Source: Tamarix chinensis
Lineage: Eukaryota; Streptophyta; Magnoliopsida; Caryophyllales; Tamaricaceae
Length of the DNA stretch: 64,000 nucleotides
Reading direction: 5' to 3'
Assembly (NCBI GenBank): GCA_030549775.1
Contig: CM060171.1
Location: 63,832,360 to 63,896,359 of the forward strand
Part shown: positions 48,020 to 59,340 of the stretch, one piece after another
Position numbering within the stretch: the stretch's first letter is position 1
Layout of the letters: each line of letters begins with the position of its first letter
Program-made: the position numbers and the translations under genes
Notes under the pieces: model-generated
The model's input: the letters and a program-made list of their open reading frames with translations, nothing else
Databases searched by the model: none
Told to the model about the DNA's origin: nothing

Positions 48020-48825
48020 CTAGTTTGGTTGATGGGATTAAAATGGTGGGAATAGGAATTTAGGAAGGGATTTAAATATATTATTGTTTGTTTTAAGGAA
48101 GTGGGAATTAAAATGGGATTGGGAATGAGATTTGAGGATGTCTATTCCCACCAATTTATTTCTTGGAAGGTGGCATTAGAAGGGTGAGAATTGGGATAGA
48201 AGATAAAAAGACCAAAATAACCTTATATTGTGTATAATATCGTATTAATAATATTAATTTTAATAATAATGATGATGATGATGATGATTATCTTTATAAT
48301 AATTATACCTATATTATAATTATCATTATAATTATTATCTTTATTATAATTCTAATTAGTATAATAATTAATTATAATTAAAAATATAATAAAGATAATA
48401 ATTATAATTACAATAAAGATAATCATAATTATTATAATAATTATTATTATTGTAAATATTATTTGATATAATAAGAATAATAATAACTACTATTATCTAA
48501 TCGGATTGTATCGGATTAGATCTAACCTGATCGGATCTAATCTGATGTTATATGATCTATTATAAAAAAACAGAGTTGAATAATGAAAAAACATAATAAT
48601 AAGAATGATATATATATATATATATGTAAGAATGATATTTTTATAAATTTATGACTATATTTCTAATCTCATTTCCACGTATCAAACATAAAAAACTTTT
48701 AATTTTAAGTTAATCTCATTAAATATCAAAAACTTATAACTAAATAAACCAATTATTTTTTCCTAATTCTCATTCTCATTCCCTCTTTTTAATTTCCAAA
48801 CTTTTATTTCGATTTACCAAACGAC
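48020..48825. mobile_element. candidate MITE
   Basis: The left side begins GTTTGGTTGATGGGATTAAAA; the right side read in reverse begins GTTTGGTAAATCGAAATAAAA, a matching inverted pair. The interior is AT-rich with ATG/ATT microsatellites and palindromic AATTATAAT stretches. I could not confirm a target duplication. Confidence 0.4.
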
Positions 48826-48849
48826 CCATCTCTCCTCTTTCTATCGTCG

Positions 48850-51800
48850 TTGTTGACACTTGATTTATCGCAACTGAAAGTAGTTGGAAACCCTCCATTG
48901 AAGCTCGAAATAAGCTACGCACAAGGTTGGACGGAAAGGTCACAATTACGTCTTACCTCTCTCTGTCATTACCAATTCGAGTAGTTTGAACTTCCGGTAT
49001 GCGCTCTATTTTTCTTATGCTTTCAATTTGTATTCTTCTCTCATTATTACGGTTTAGAGTGACAAAATTCGGTTTGTGTTTCTGGGATTTTTTGTCTGAT
49101 TTTCAGTAGAGGTTGTTGAAACCGGATGAATCTTAGGGTTAACAATATTTTTGGTCTTTGGCAGAGGTATTAGGGACGGAATTAGGACTCAATAGTCATC
49201 TTGATTCTCTAGATTCTGCAATTGGACTTCTACATCTTGTTTTTATTATGATTTTGTTAGAAGAGGGAAGATTTTGAATCAAATTGGCTACTTTTGCCCG
49301 GTGTGGGCTGGAGAGAGACGGATATTTTTAATTATTTATATAATTATGGGAGAAAAGTTATTGCATAAGATAAAGAGAGGAATGCGGTAAGCGAATCCAT
49401 TTGCAGTCACTGGGAAGGAATTTCTTTTCATCTACCTTGCGTTAATTTAATTGCTGACGGTTAAAGCGTGAATTTTGTGATCTTGTTTTATCTTGTTGCC
49501 TGGCCCATATTGAAGCTTTACAAAGCCAGAGTTATAAACTGATGGGGTATATATAGATATATAGATGGCAATAACAATACTATTACACTAATTATTTAAT
49601 ATTATGCTTAATTATTATACTAGTATCACAGTCAAGATTTTATTATTTTTAAAATAAGCTAGATGGTCTAATTATTCATGGAGATAGATATCATATCTAT
49701 TAATGTAGAAATATATACCCATCATCTAAAGAAGAAAGAGTTACTCTACAATATGGCAGCAAAATGAAAAGAAAAGGAAAATTTACACAATTTTATAATG
49801 AAAGAAAAATGGCAGGATTTTTTTTTTTTTTTGCAAAATTTAGTAATAAAGGGTGTAAAAAAAGGTTGGGACATTCCACAAAAAGGAAGGAAAAAAAAAC
49901 TTGTAATATATGGTTATACGTTTGCCAAGAACCCACGAATAGGAAACTATATAATTAGTGGAGCAAAAAACCAAAAATTATTTTAGTTTATAGGTAAAAA
50001 TAAGCTCCACCTTCTCAAACGCATGATCCAGCATTTGACATATAGTCACCAATGCATCGAGAACTTTATATATAAAGAATGCTTATATATGTAATATACT
50101 ATAAATTTACATGGGATCGAACTTTATATATGGAATGCGTATATATTATGTACTATAAAATTATATGGGGTCAGGTAATCCCATGTGCTCCATACTAGCT
50201 CTGTCCCTTATTTGTTAAGGTTTGATTTAAAATAAGAACACTTGGCTGTGAGTATTTTCAGCCTTTTTGCTGCTGCTTTCCTACTCACTTTGGCTTGGCC
50301 ATTTGCTGCTGCTTTGAAATTTATCAAGTGTGGAGTGTGTTATTCTTTCCATAACTGAGATGAGCTTGACTGTGGCTTTTATATTACCCTTTAAATTGAT
50401 ATTATCTAGCCTTTGGGTTTCTGGTTTTGGGGATTTGGATGGGGATTGGGGTGGGTACGGGAATTAACTCCCCATGGAGATTGGGCCAGGATTCTCCGTT
50501 ACCAGAAATCCAGAGATCAGCCGGTTACAGGAATTGATATTGATTTCAGGTTGGGGGCTGGGGTCCTGCCCCCGCCCTGCACTGTTGCCATCCGTACCCC
50601 GCATAGTATTCTGTTTGTGTCTCATCGATGCTTCCAGGAGGCTAGCTACCATCTTATTTTTTGTACTTTCACTGTTGTTCAGTTCAGCTTCTATGGACTA
50701 CTCCGGTAGGTTCTATCACCAACTAAATTGCATTGACCCAAATGATTGAGTTGTTGGACTATTCTATGTGAAGAAGATGAACTGTTAATTCTTCGTTTTG
50801 GATTTGCTAAAAACACTAAGTTTTATTACTAGTTCTGATTGAATGGCCAGAACTCAGGTTCCTTGTTAAATCCAAATGGTGTGATAGGCCAACTATTCTG
50901 GCCAACTTTCTGTACTTGGAAGATCATGAATTTAGACGTATTGTCAAATGTTCACATTGGTTTCCTAAATTGTTTGATTTGGTCTGAATTCCAGGTTTGG
51001 TCATGTGTTCACCGGATATAATCATTTCATTGTAGTGGTAGGGTTTGTGATTATTTGCTGTAGTTTTTGATGTTAGTAGGTCATTTTTGAATGGCAGTAA
51101 TAGGGCAAAGAAAAAATTTCTTTGCTCTCTTAGTAGCTTTAGAATCATGAGTTGTGCATGAAAGTGTCCAGCGAAATTGGAGAAATTTCTGGCCGGGGAT
51201 CTATTTTCACAGAAGTAGTAATATAGATTATTTTATCAAAGCTATATTTACATATTCACCTTGGCAAAACAGAATGTTATTGGAGAATGCTAAGTATGAA
51301 GTTCTAGGATATACCGTCATTGGAGTCTCATATTATAAGGCTAATGTTGATTGTTTACATTCAAATTACGGTGGCTGCTTCCTTGGCATATTTGTAAAAT
51401 TTTGGTTGTAGACACTTATACGGCATAAATCTCTGTTATGCCTGTGAATATACTTGCCCCTAAAAAAATCGAAGGGGTATTTTATACAGGACTGCCACAA
51501 AAAATAGCTGAAATGTTGAAGTTTCAATACTAGTTCAAAACTACACAATGTAGGTCTTTGATGTATCTGAGATCTATTAACAATGATGTAAACAGGAGCT
51601 ATGTACCAGACATAGTGTGAAATAATATATGTGGTGTGCATTAAAAAAGCACCCCCCAACCCCACGAAAAACCTCCAAGCAAAAAATATATCACTGTTGC
51701 TGTGCTATTGTGCAGGTTTTGAGATCTGCTGTGTAATAATTATATAGTTATGCAATGACTCTTTTTGACATGCATGCTTATCTCGGTCTTTCACATTCCA

Positions 51801-51998
51801 TTTATTAGAAACCAAAATAATAGGATTTCTTCTACATTGAGCATTTGGTATGCCCTCATGAGACCACCCTCCACCTCAAATCGCCTGTTGAATGATCATA
51901 TGGATTACAACTATACTTGAACTGTTTTGATCTTATTTTTTAGTTATTTATTTTTCTCTTTTGTGATGCAGAGTTCACTCTCGCCTGACTTTTTGCAG
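48850..51998 (+). other. probable 5' leader exon and long leader intron of POP5
   Basis: From about 48850 the base composition becomes gene-like. ACTTCCGGTATGCGC near 48990 offers a GT donor, and TTTTTGCAG at 51990-51998 offers an acceptor 68 bases before the POP5 start codon, with no in-frame coding between. A leader exon at about 48850-48995 spliced to 51999 is a reasonable model but is inferred; transcripts would settle it. The interior also holds a G/C-rich MITE-like patch at 50.41-50.60 kb (GGGGATTTGG, CCTGCCCCCGCC, GTTGCCATCC). ORFs here of up to 99 codons show no domain. Confidence 0.35.
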
Positions 51999-52066
51999 GC
52001 CATATAATGCAGGATATAATCTAGTCTGTTGAATTGATAGCTATTCAATCCATTGAGTGAAAAACT

Positions 52067-52801
52067 ATGGTGGCATTCAAAAATAGGTTTATGGTGATGG
52101 AAATTTTCCTTGATCCCAATAAGGATCTTGGCGTGGACGATCCCATCATTATTACTGGGTATAATGTGGAAAAAGCAATTACGGACAGTCTTCTTCTGAA
52201 CTTTGGTGAGTGTGGACTGGCTTCTGCTCTAGGGTCATTGAGTGGTAAGGAACATATTTGTCTTAGTTATTTACCAGTGCTCAAATTATCGATTTTATCT
52301 TTTTGTGTTTCATTATGATTTTTTTTCGTGCTGTAGTTTTATTGACTTTATGATTGTCATGTCTGTAGTTCAGTATGTTAATCCTATCACAAAGCTTTGC
52401 ATCATCAGAAGTTCAAGGGATGATTACCAAAAAGTTTGGTGTGCCATTACCATGGTTAGAAGCATTGGAAACTGCCCAGTTGTGTTTAATTTGCTCAATT
52501 TAAGTGGTGAGTTGAAATCCTATTTCTGAAAATTAAGGTTCTTAAAAATTTGCTTCTTTTGCTGAAGATAGTTTATGTGCTTGTAGTCATTGTTGGCTTC
52601 GGTTAGCATTTTTTTTCTCTATAATCTTCCTTTGTTTACTTTCAAGCCGGCATTTCTCTTTAATTTCTTCTATTTTGGTTGTGAATGGCTCTCAATGTAA
52701 CTTGTGGAAGTTAAGCATCCATCATGGCCTTTTTTCTGAAATTTAGATAAATAAGACAATACTTCAACTTGAAACAATGGGCACCTTTAACTAGAAACTG
52801 A

Positions 52802-52852
<51 letters not shown>

Positions 52853-53725
52853 CCCCTGAAATTTAGATAAATAAGACAATACTTGTTTTTACTACTTTAT
52901 TGTTTCTTGAGTGCTTAAGATGTTAGTTTGCTGAAATTTTAAATGGCAAAACGTCAATGAACTGAGAAATTCTGATATATGGTTTAATCATTATTTTTCC
53001 CTCCTTTTGATGCTTAAGAATTAGGGTTCAGGGAAAATTCCTTTCCTATACTTGCAAGAGCTTAATCTTTGGTCATAAATTTCACCTATAATCATTTCAT
53101 CAGAGCATGAGGAAATGTTGACCATGGATAGTTGTCTCTAATCTGACCTTTCATATAATGAGTAACCCTTTTAACTCTGACTCTGGCTCTAGTGTTACAT
53201 GACTTTCCCTATGTTTGTTGAGTTTGCCATTAAACATTCTTATGTTAGCTTGGCTGGCTCGTATAAAATTTGGGTGAGAAGATGCTCATATGCTAGAAGT
53301 CCAGCCTAGAAAGCGCATAAAGAGAATTGTTTGAGTATTAAGCATGATTGGAAAGTTAATTACTCAGTAATTTTCAGTGTAACTCCTTCACACATTGACA
53401 TTTTTGCTTCGATGTAGTTGGAGACGAGTTTTTCTTGGGTGAAATTAGGTTTCATCTCAGGGATCCCTCATTATAAGTTGATACCCAACCCCTCTCCCAT
53501 CTGTGCTGCTTTGCCAGTTTTGAAAATAAACATAAGTTTGGATTGTGGTTTGAGGACCTTGTTATGCTTTTCAACTGTTCAGGTAGTGTCCGAGCCTGCA
53601 AAGATGCAGCTTTGGGGTTGGAGAAAGCGAAATTTGAGCAGTACAAGGCTGTTGTAGGAGCTGGCCTTACTGAGGAGTTAAATCAGCGGATGCAGAATAG
53701 TATGAAGAAATTATCAGAGTGCTAA
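52067..53725 (+). CDS. POP5: POP5, protein subunit of ribonuclease P/MRP
   Basis: Three exons, 52067-52244, 52369-52506 and 53583-53725, join to a 152-residue protein, the length usual for plant POP5. Introns have GTAAGG..TGTAG and GTGAGT..TTCAG borders, both in phase 1. The N-terminus MVAFKNRFMVMEIFLD, the block LLLNFGECGLASALGSLS, then YVNPITKLCIIRSSRD, TMVRSIGNCPV and the C-terminal SVRACKDAALGLEKAKFEQY are the family's conserved segments. POP5 binds the catalytic RNA of nuclear RNase P (tRNA 5' maturation) and RNase MRP (rRNA processing). The last exon ends in a Glu/Gln-rich helix. The upstream start is fixed by the family N-terminus. No damage is seen; it appears functional despite a retroelement within 1 kb of its end. 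Confidence 0.95.
52736..52884. repeat. 29-bp direct repeat flanking a (TA)n run in POP5 intron 2
   Basis: CTGAAATTTAGATAAATAAG plus nine further bases occurs at 52736-52764 and, without mismatch, at 52856-52884. Between them is a (TA)n run at about 52804-52849. Identical copies 120 bases apart point to a recent segmental duplication or slippage. Confidence 0.9.
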
Positions 53726-54523
53726 TATAATTGATTTGAAAGCATAGGAGTCATAATACTTTTTAATTTTGAAAACCATTAGTTGTCCGCAATCCATATG
53801 CTAACTGGCCGTGCTTCTGGTCTGTATTCTTCCCATGCCATGAAGAAGCAAGGCTGTTGCGATTTTGATGCTTATTTTACATTTGCTTTGTGTTACTCTT
53901 CTAAATCGGAAAACAATCCACGTACAATCTTGGAAGCCAAAGACAAGAAACACTGTTCTACGAGTTGCGTTACCATCGATGCAAATTTTCAGGTAAGATG
54001 TATCCATTTCATAATGACGATGATTCTGGTCACAAGCGGTGAAATTCACAAAACTTAGGAACTAAAGTATTAAGGAAACGTGTTCAAATTGAAAAAACAG
54101 GAGCTGAATGTGGCAGATCTTTATCAGACTGAAATTTAGTTGATGGAGGTCATACTCTGGAAGTTCTTGTTTTGTAAAAGAATATCAGGTAGGTCCACGT
54201 GCAGGATGGCTTGCTGTTTCTTTTCTCATGTGGGTGGGGAGCTGTTTTGTATGGTCCGCATCCTTTGGGTGTAATCCTGTTTCTGCGGAGATATTGCCTC
54301 AGTAAAATGTTAGTGGTTAGTTCCAAATCCTTTCTATAACACGAGGAGATAGTCATCGTGATACTTGGATGGCAAATCCCTTTGTCTTGTTTTGTTGTTT
54401 TTTTTTTTATAAATAAAGTTGTTCGTTGAATTATGGAAGAGAGAATTAAAAGGAGAGGACAAAAAAAAAGGGGTCAATGAACAATGCATTTGATGCAGGA
54501 AGTTGAGAAGTAAAGAAACAAAC
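53726..54523 (+). other. POP5 3' region
   Basis: Gene-like base composition continues past the stop codon to about 54500, with ATAAATAAAG at 54409-54418 as a possible polyadenylation signal. ORFs here (91 codons plus at 53783; minus-strand shadows) have no recognised content. I read it as 3' UTR and flank. Confidence 0.4.
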
Positions 54524-54602
54524 AAGACAGCAGCTGTCAGAAAATCTGTAAGGACGGTTAAATTGTTAGCATATGAATTTGTTAGCAATATGTTAACAAG
54601 CC
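54524..54602. repeat. inverted partner of 59241-59320
   Basis: AAGACAGCAGCTGTCAGAAA and what follows to 54602 match the reverse complement of 59320-59241. About 41 of the first 49 positions agree, then the match weakens with one gap. It abuts the truncated end of the gypsy polyprotein at about 54605. Confidence 0.8.
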
Positions 54603-54604
54603 TC

Positions 54605-55930
54605 TCTCCAAAATAGCTTCTGGTTCTGTTGGGTAATTCTGTGGCATTATTGAGTATTGGTATGATCTGGGTTGTTATTACTTCGCCAACATGTTTCTTT
54701 AACTGTGAAACATGAAATGTTGTGTAAATTTGGCACTTCTTAGGTAAATCTAGTGTGTATGCCACTTCTTTCGTTCTACTTATAATCTTATATAGACCAA
54801 AATAATTAGGGGCTAACTTCATATCGGGTTTGGATACTAATGTTGACTGTTTGTACGCTTGTATTTTAACATATACCAAATCATCAATTTGGAAATGTCC
54901 ATCTGATCTTCTTTTGTCTATCAATTGTTTTATATGATGTTGTGCCCTTTTGATATGGAATTTAAGGAGTTAGATCGTCTCTTCTCTCTTCTATAGACTA
55001 CTATCATCCATATCTACTTTGGATTCTCCTGCAAAATAGGGTAGATGAATTGGTGGTGGCTGGCCATAAACAATTTTGAAAGGAGTGGTTTGTATAGTTG
55101 AATGGAAGGATGTGTTATACTACCATTTTGCTAGTGCTAACCATCGAATCCATGCATGAGGAACTTCACAGCTCATGCAACTTAAGTATGTTTCTAAGCA
55201 TCTATTTTCCACTTCAGTTTGACCATCTGTCTGAGGATGGTAGGCTATGGATAATTGTAGTTGTACTCCCTATAATTTGAAGGACTCTTGCCAAAATTGG
55301 GTCAAGAAGATGGAATCCCTGTCACTTGTTATGGTATTAGGCAGACCATGTAGTTTGAAGACATGATCCAAAAAAGCTTGAGCTACCTTACTGTATTGTA
55401 AGGGTGTGATAATGCTATGAAATGAGTAGTCTTACTTAATCTGTCAACAACCACCATTATTACTAATTTTCCTTGAGAATTTGGCAAGCCTTTAATAAAA
55501 TTCATTCAAATATTTATCCAAACGAGAGAAGGAATTGGAAGTGGTTGCAGTAAGCTAGGGTATGTAGCCGAATCATATTTAAATTTTTGGTAGATAGTGC
55601 ATTATCTAATATATGCTTGAACTTTGTTCATTCCTTTCCAGTAGAATAAACTCTTAGCCCTTCTTAATGTGAAATCCCTCCCTGTATGGCCTCCCATCAC
55701 TGAATTATGCATCCATTATAATATGCTTCTCTTGAGTTTTTTTTTATATCATTTTCTACCACCAATTTGTAATGTCTTCGCAAGTATATCTTATCCTATG
55801 TATACTGAGTATGGGAATTTGAATCTTCTTCTAATTTAGTGATAATTTTTTGCGATATCTTTATCATTTTTCCAACTTTCCTGTAGTTGTTGGAGTAGAT
55901 CTGTTTGAACAACTTGGAGGGTATTTAGTA
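54605..55930 (-). pseudogene. gypsy integrase, C-terminal part readable
   Basis: The readable part is 54924-54605: KRRSDGHFQIDDLVYVKIQA, then SKPDMKLAPNYFGLYKIISR, VAYTLDLP and YTTFHVSQLKKHVG. This is the integrase C-terminal GPY/F-type module, with NYFGLY for the usual K-Y-Y-G-P-Y/F. Upstream the core domain is present only in fragments separated by stops. A frame change near 54640 restores a PEAILERG block before the truncation. Confidence 0.75.
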
Positions 55931-55943
55931 AATTCTCAGCTCC

Positions 55944-57265
55944 TTATACTCTTGATAATGCATCAACTGTCACATTATCAACTCCTTGTTTATATTGAAT
56001 CTCATAATCACACTCCATAAGTTTTTCTAAGCTCACTTGTTGAAATGGTGTAGAGATTCGTTGTTCCAACAAATATTTGAGACTTCTTTGGTCAATCTTT
56101 ATGATGAAATGCCTACCTAGAAGGCAATGTCTCCATTTTTGCACAACAAAGATGACAACTATGATTTTTTTCATATACTGAAAGTATTTGGTGTTTAGGA
56201 CCCAATGCCTTGCTGATAAAGGCTAATGGAACTTTTTCCTACGTTAGAACAACTCCTATTCCATATAAAGAAGCATATGCTTCCACTATAAATGTGAGAG
56301 CAAAGTCTAGTAGAGCTAAAACTAGAGCATTGACCAATGCATTCTTCAATTCTTGGAATGCATTCATTGCTTGTTCATCCCAATGAAAATTATCTTTCTT
56401 CAATAACATTGTAAGCGGTTTGGCAATTTGTCCATACCTTTTTACAAATCTTCTATAATATCCAGTGAGACCTAGAAATCCTCTTAATTATTTTGGATTA
56501 TGTGGTATTGGCCATTGAGTTACAACTGCAACTTTGGTCTAATCTATTTCAATCCCTTCTTTTAAAATAAAATGTCCTAAGTACTCCACCTTAGGTTTTC
56601 AATCCCTTCTTTCGAAATAAAATTTCCTAAGTACTCCACCTTAGGTACAACAAAAAAGCATTTACTTCTTTTAGCCTTGAGTTGATGTTGTTGCATTATA
56701 AGAAATACCAATTGAAGATGTTGCAAATGCATATCTAAGTTGGGGTTGTATATCAGAATATCATCAAAGAATACCAATACAAACCTTTATAAGAAAGGTT
56801 TGAAAACTAAATTCATAAGATGTTGAAAGGTAGGTGGTACATTTGTTAAACCAAATGACATAACTAAGTATTCATAGTGGCCATTATGAGTCTTGAACGC
56901 AATTTTAAAAATATCATATGGATGCATCCTTACTTGATGATAACTTGAGCGAAGATCTATTTTAGAATAGATGCTTGAGCTTCCTAATTCGTCCATCAAG
57001 TCTTCTACCAATGGAATAGGAATCTATCCTTAATGATATGCTTATTAAGGTCCCTGTAATCGACACATAACTTCCATGTCCCATCTTTCTTCCTTACCAA
57101 GACAACCGGTGATGCATATGGGCTATTGCTCTGTTGGATTATTCCTTGCTCTAGCATATCATTGATTAGTGAATCAATGACATCTTTTTGATGTATTGCA
57201 TATCTATAGGGTCTCTTGTTCACAGGATTGCTTCCTTCTAATAAGGGAATTTGATTATCAAACAT
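55944..57265 (-). pseudogene. gypsy reverse transcriptase and RNase H
   Basis: Starting near 57265: NKRPYRYAIHQKDVI, MLEQGIIQQSNSPYASPVVL, VRKKDGTWKLCVDYRDLNKH. Then [16 protein letters not shown] with the first catalytic Asp, [20 protein letters not shown] with PPTFQHLMN, and VFFDDILIYN, where FFDDI replaces the usual YLDDI. RNase H follows, ending FIIKIDQRSLKYLLEQRIST and GVDNVTVDALSRV (usual N-x-V-A-D-A-L-S-R). It is broken by stops and by a 50-bp tandem duplication at 56547-56646. Confidence 0.9.
56547..56646. repeat. 50-bp tandem duplication inside gypsy pol
   Basis: 56547-56596 and 56597-56646 are head-to-tail copies differing at three positions. Fifty bases shift the frame, so the duplication by itself would have broken the polyprotein downstream of FFDDI. 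Confidence 0.93.
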
Positions 57266-57397
57266 TGAACCCTTCTCTTTTGGGTGGTAGGTCTTTGGGT
57301 TCTTTAAATAATTCCTTGAATTGATTGATCAGATCTTCTAATGGAGGGACTACTGTGGTTAAGTCAGCTTCAACATGTATAGTTAATGAGTGCAACA

Positions 57398-58110
57398 TTA
57401 CTGCTCGTCCTTTTGCAATTGGAGTATATACATGCAACATTTATAGTTGTGCTCTTGATTAAAAATTTTAGTAGCTGATTGCAACTTGATTGGTTTTATT
57501 GTGGATCCTCTCAAGACATGTCGTTTATTGTGGAATACAAATTCCATAGTAAGATTATGAAAATTCCAAATGATAGGTCCTAATGTGATGAGCCATTGGA
57601 TAACTACCACCATGTCACAACACTCTAATGGTAGAATCATCATATTAGTGTGAAATGTGGAACTCTGAAGTTTCCATGTAAATTTTTTCACTTATGTTGT
57701 TACCTTAAGTTTACTACCGTCTACTACATCTACTGACATGGATTCAATTGGTTCCAACCTACATCCCAACTTTGTGGCCATTTTAGCATCCAAAAAATTG
57801 TGAATATTTCCACTATCGATGAGAATATGTCGTGGTTTCCTATTATAGTATCCATTCACTCTCATTGTTTGAAATCTAGCTATGACTGATAGGGAATTAA
57901 TAGAAATTTGTGGAAATTCATAGTTTGCTGCTTATAATTCATCACTTTCTTCTTTTTGATTATCACTCTCATTCGCATTCACATCTTCCACTTCCATGAA
58001 GTACATTTGTGTCCTCTTATGCTTTAAGTAATGTCCAATCGTATACGGTTCATCACAAAAATAGCATAAACCTTTTGATCTCCTTTCATTCATTTCTGTA
58101 GTAGTTAATG
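57398..58110 (-). pseudogene. gypsy zinc knuckle and aspartic protease
   Basis: CYFCDEPYTIGHYLKH at about 58075-58030 is a zinc-knuckle remnant with the last Cys lost. It is followed by an acidic linker and the protease: RHILIDSGNIHNFLDAKMAT near 57830-57775, carrying the catalytic D-S-G, then LGCRLEPI. The flap and second half (PLECCDMVVVIQWLITLGPI) continue in 57691-57398. Stops separate the pieces. Confidence 0.8.
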
Positions 58111-58201
58111 CACGGGTGTTTGTGGTGGGTTTATTAGTAATAGTTTGTGTGATTGGTTTTGGTAGTAATGGTGGATTTATAGTGGCTTGGTGCAGGGTTC
58201 T

Positions 58202-58676
58202 TTAGTCTATTTTGTGAGTGGATAGAGTATTTCGAATGGAATAAGGGGTCTTGCTAGAATGTGATACTTCGTACAGTTTAGCTAATATATAAGCCTGCCT
58301 CACACTCTTTAGCTGAAACATCCTTACATGCATCTGAATATCAAATCGCAACCCGGTAATGAAACAACTAATCAAGTAATCTTTAGGAAGATTAACTCTA
58401 GTCATGACAGTGACGAAACATGTCATGGTAATCTCCTCTTGATCCGGTTTGATGTAATTCTTTTAATTCGGCCATTGGATCATCATATAAGTCCCCAAAT
58501 CTATCATAGATCAGGCACACACACTCTCCCCAACTAGATAGTGTTGCAACTAATTGGGATTTCATGAAGGCATGATGCCAATGCAATGCCTTACCTTCCA
58601 AATGAATCATAACTAATTTTACCTTCATATTATCAGGTGTATTATCCATCGAAAAGAATTGCTCACATTTATACAC
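58202..58676 (-). pseudogene. gypsy gag (Retrotrans_gag)
   Basis: YKCEQFFSMDNTPDNMKVKL, IHLEGKALHWHHAFMKS, WGECVCLIYDRFGDLYDDPM with AELKELHQTGS, then in another frame RVNLPKDYLISCFITGLRFD and VRMFQLKSVRQAYILAKLYE. These are the conserved capsid segments of plant gypsy gag. One frameshift lies between 58398 and 58426, where the two frames overlap. Confidence 0.88.
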
Positions 58677-59037
58677 CCATTTCCTTTACCTCATCGCCTA
58701 TAAATTTGGGAAAATCAATCTTGGAAAGTCAAGTTGCACAATCATAGTGAGAGTTACCTAAATTTCCAGCAGTTACTGTCATTTGTGCTTGATGTTGATC
58801 GTCTGGTGTGGAACTATTCGTTTGATGACTTGAATCCTCTATTGGGGCTCTAGTTCTTTCATTCTAATTTAGTGAATCCACAATTAACTATTTCACTATA
58901 TTAACGGCTTCATTAAATTTGATATCCATGGCTGCCATTTGTTGATTAAGCTTTTCTTCCAAATCTTTAATGGATGCCTATGATCGGGTTCCTTCAATCA
59001 TTATTATCTTAGGAATGAAACAAAGCTTTGATACCTG

Positions 59038-59340
59038 TGTTGCAAGATTCTAACTGATTGAATGAATTAATGCAGAATTTATATTAATTGGATGTAACTT
59101 AGGATAAATGATTTACCGAGAATCACTAGATTAATCAGTAGGAAGATTTAGATTGGGAAAAACCTTTGAACATCATGATCATAGGAAACAGAGACTGAGG
59201 GAAAACTTGGCTTTATTTTCATACCCTCTGTTTTTACATTGGCTTTATACTAACAAACACACTATGAATAGATGTTGACAATTTAGCTGTCCTAACAGAT
59301 TTTCTAATAGCTGTTGTCTTGATGGAGGACACGAAATGCA
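59038..59340 (-). mobile_element. 3' part of the gypsy 5' LTR
   Basis: Immediately upstream of the primer-binding site in the element's sense. On the minus strand the sequence ends ...TTAGAATCTTGCAACA, an LTR-type CA end. The outer boundary is not seen; 59340 is approximate. A direct-repeat 3' LTR, expected near 54.5 kb, is absent; instead part of this LTR is found there in inverted orientation. Confidence 0.55.
59241..59320. repeat. inverted partner of 54524-54602
   Basis: See the partner entry. The match begins near GGCTTTATACTAACAAA and is best between 59271 and 59320. It lies inside the proposed LTR. Confidence 0.8.

Larger units (their letters stand above)
54605..59037 (-). mobile_element. 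Ty3/gypsy retrotransposon internal region, decayed
   Basis: Minus-strand order gag, zinc knuckle, protease, reverse transcriptase, RNase H, integrase is the gypsy order. A primer-binding site AGGTATCAAAGC (59036-59025, usual TGGTATCAGAGC, initiator-Met tRNA) fixes the 5' end. The polyprotein end stops at about 54605 within a PEAILERG block that in relatives leads into the C-terminal chromodomain-like region, so a chromovirus is likely. Many stops and frameshifts make it non-functional. Confidence 0.88.

Noticed and set aside
50413..50749. ORFs of 98 and 91 codons upstream of POP5
   Set aside because: They lie in a GGGGAT/CCCCGCC-rich patch that resembles common hAT-type MITE sequence; no domain is seen and both strands are open.
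52067..52318. Unspliced 83-codon reading of the POP5 start region
   Set aside because: After the GTAAGG at 52245 the reading is intron sequence; splicing to 52369 restores the conserved YVNPITKLC block.
54334..54604. C-terminal extension of the 196-codon integrase ORF
   Set aside because: Beyond about 54605 the sequence is the inverted LTR-like piece and POP5 3' flank, so the open frame there is accidental.
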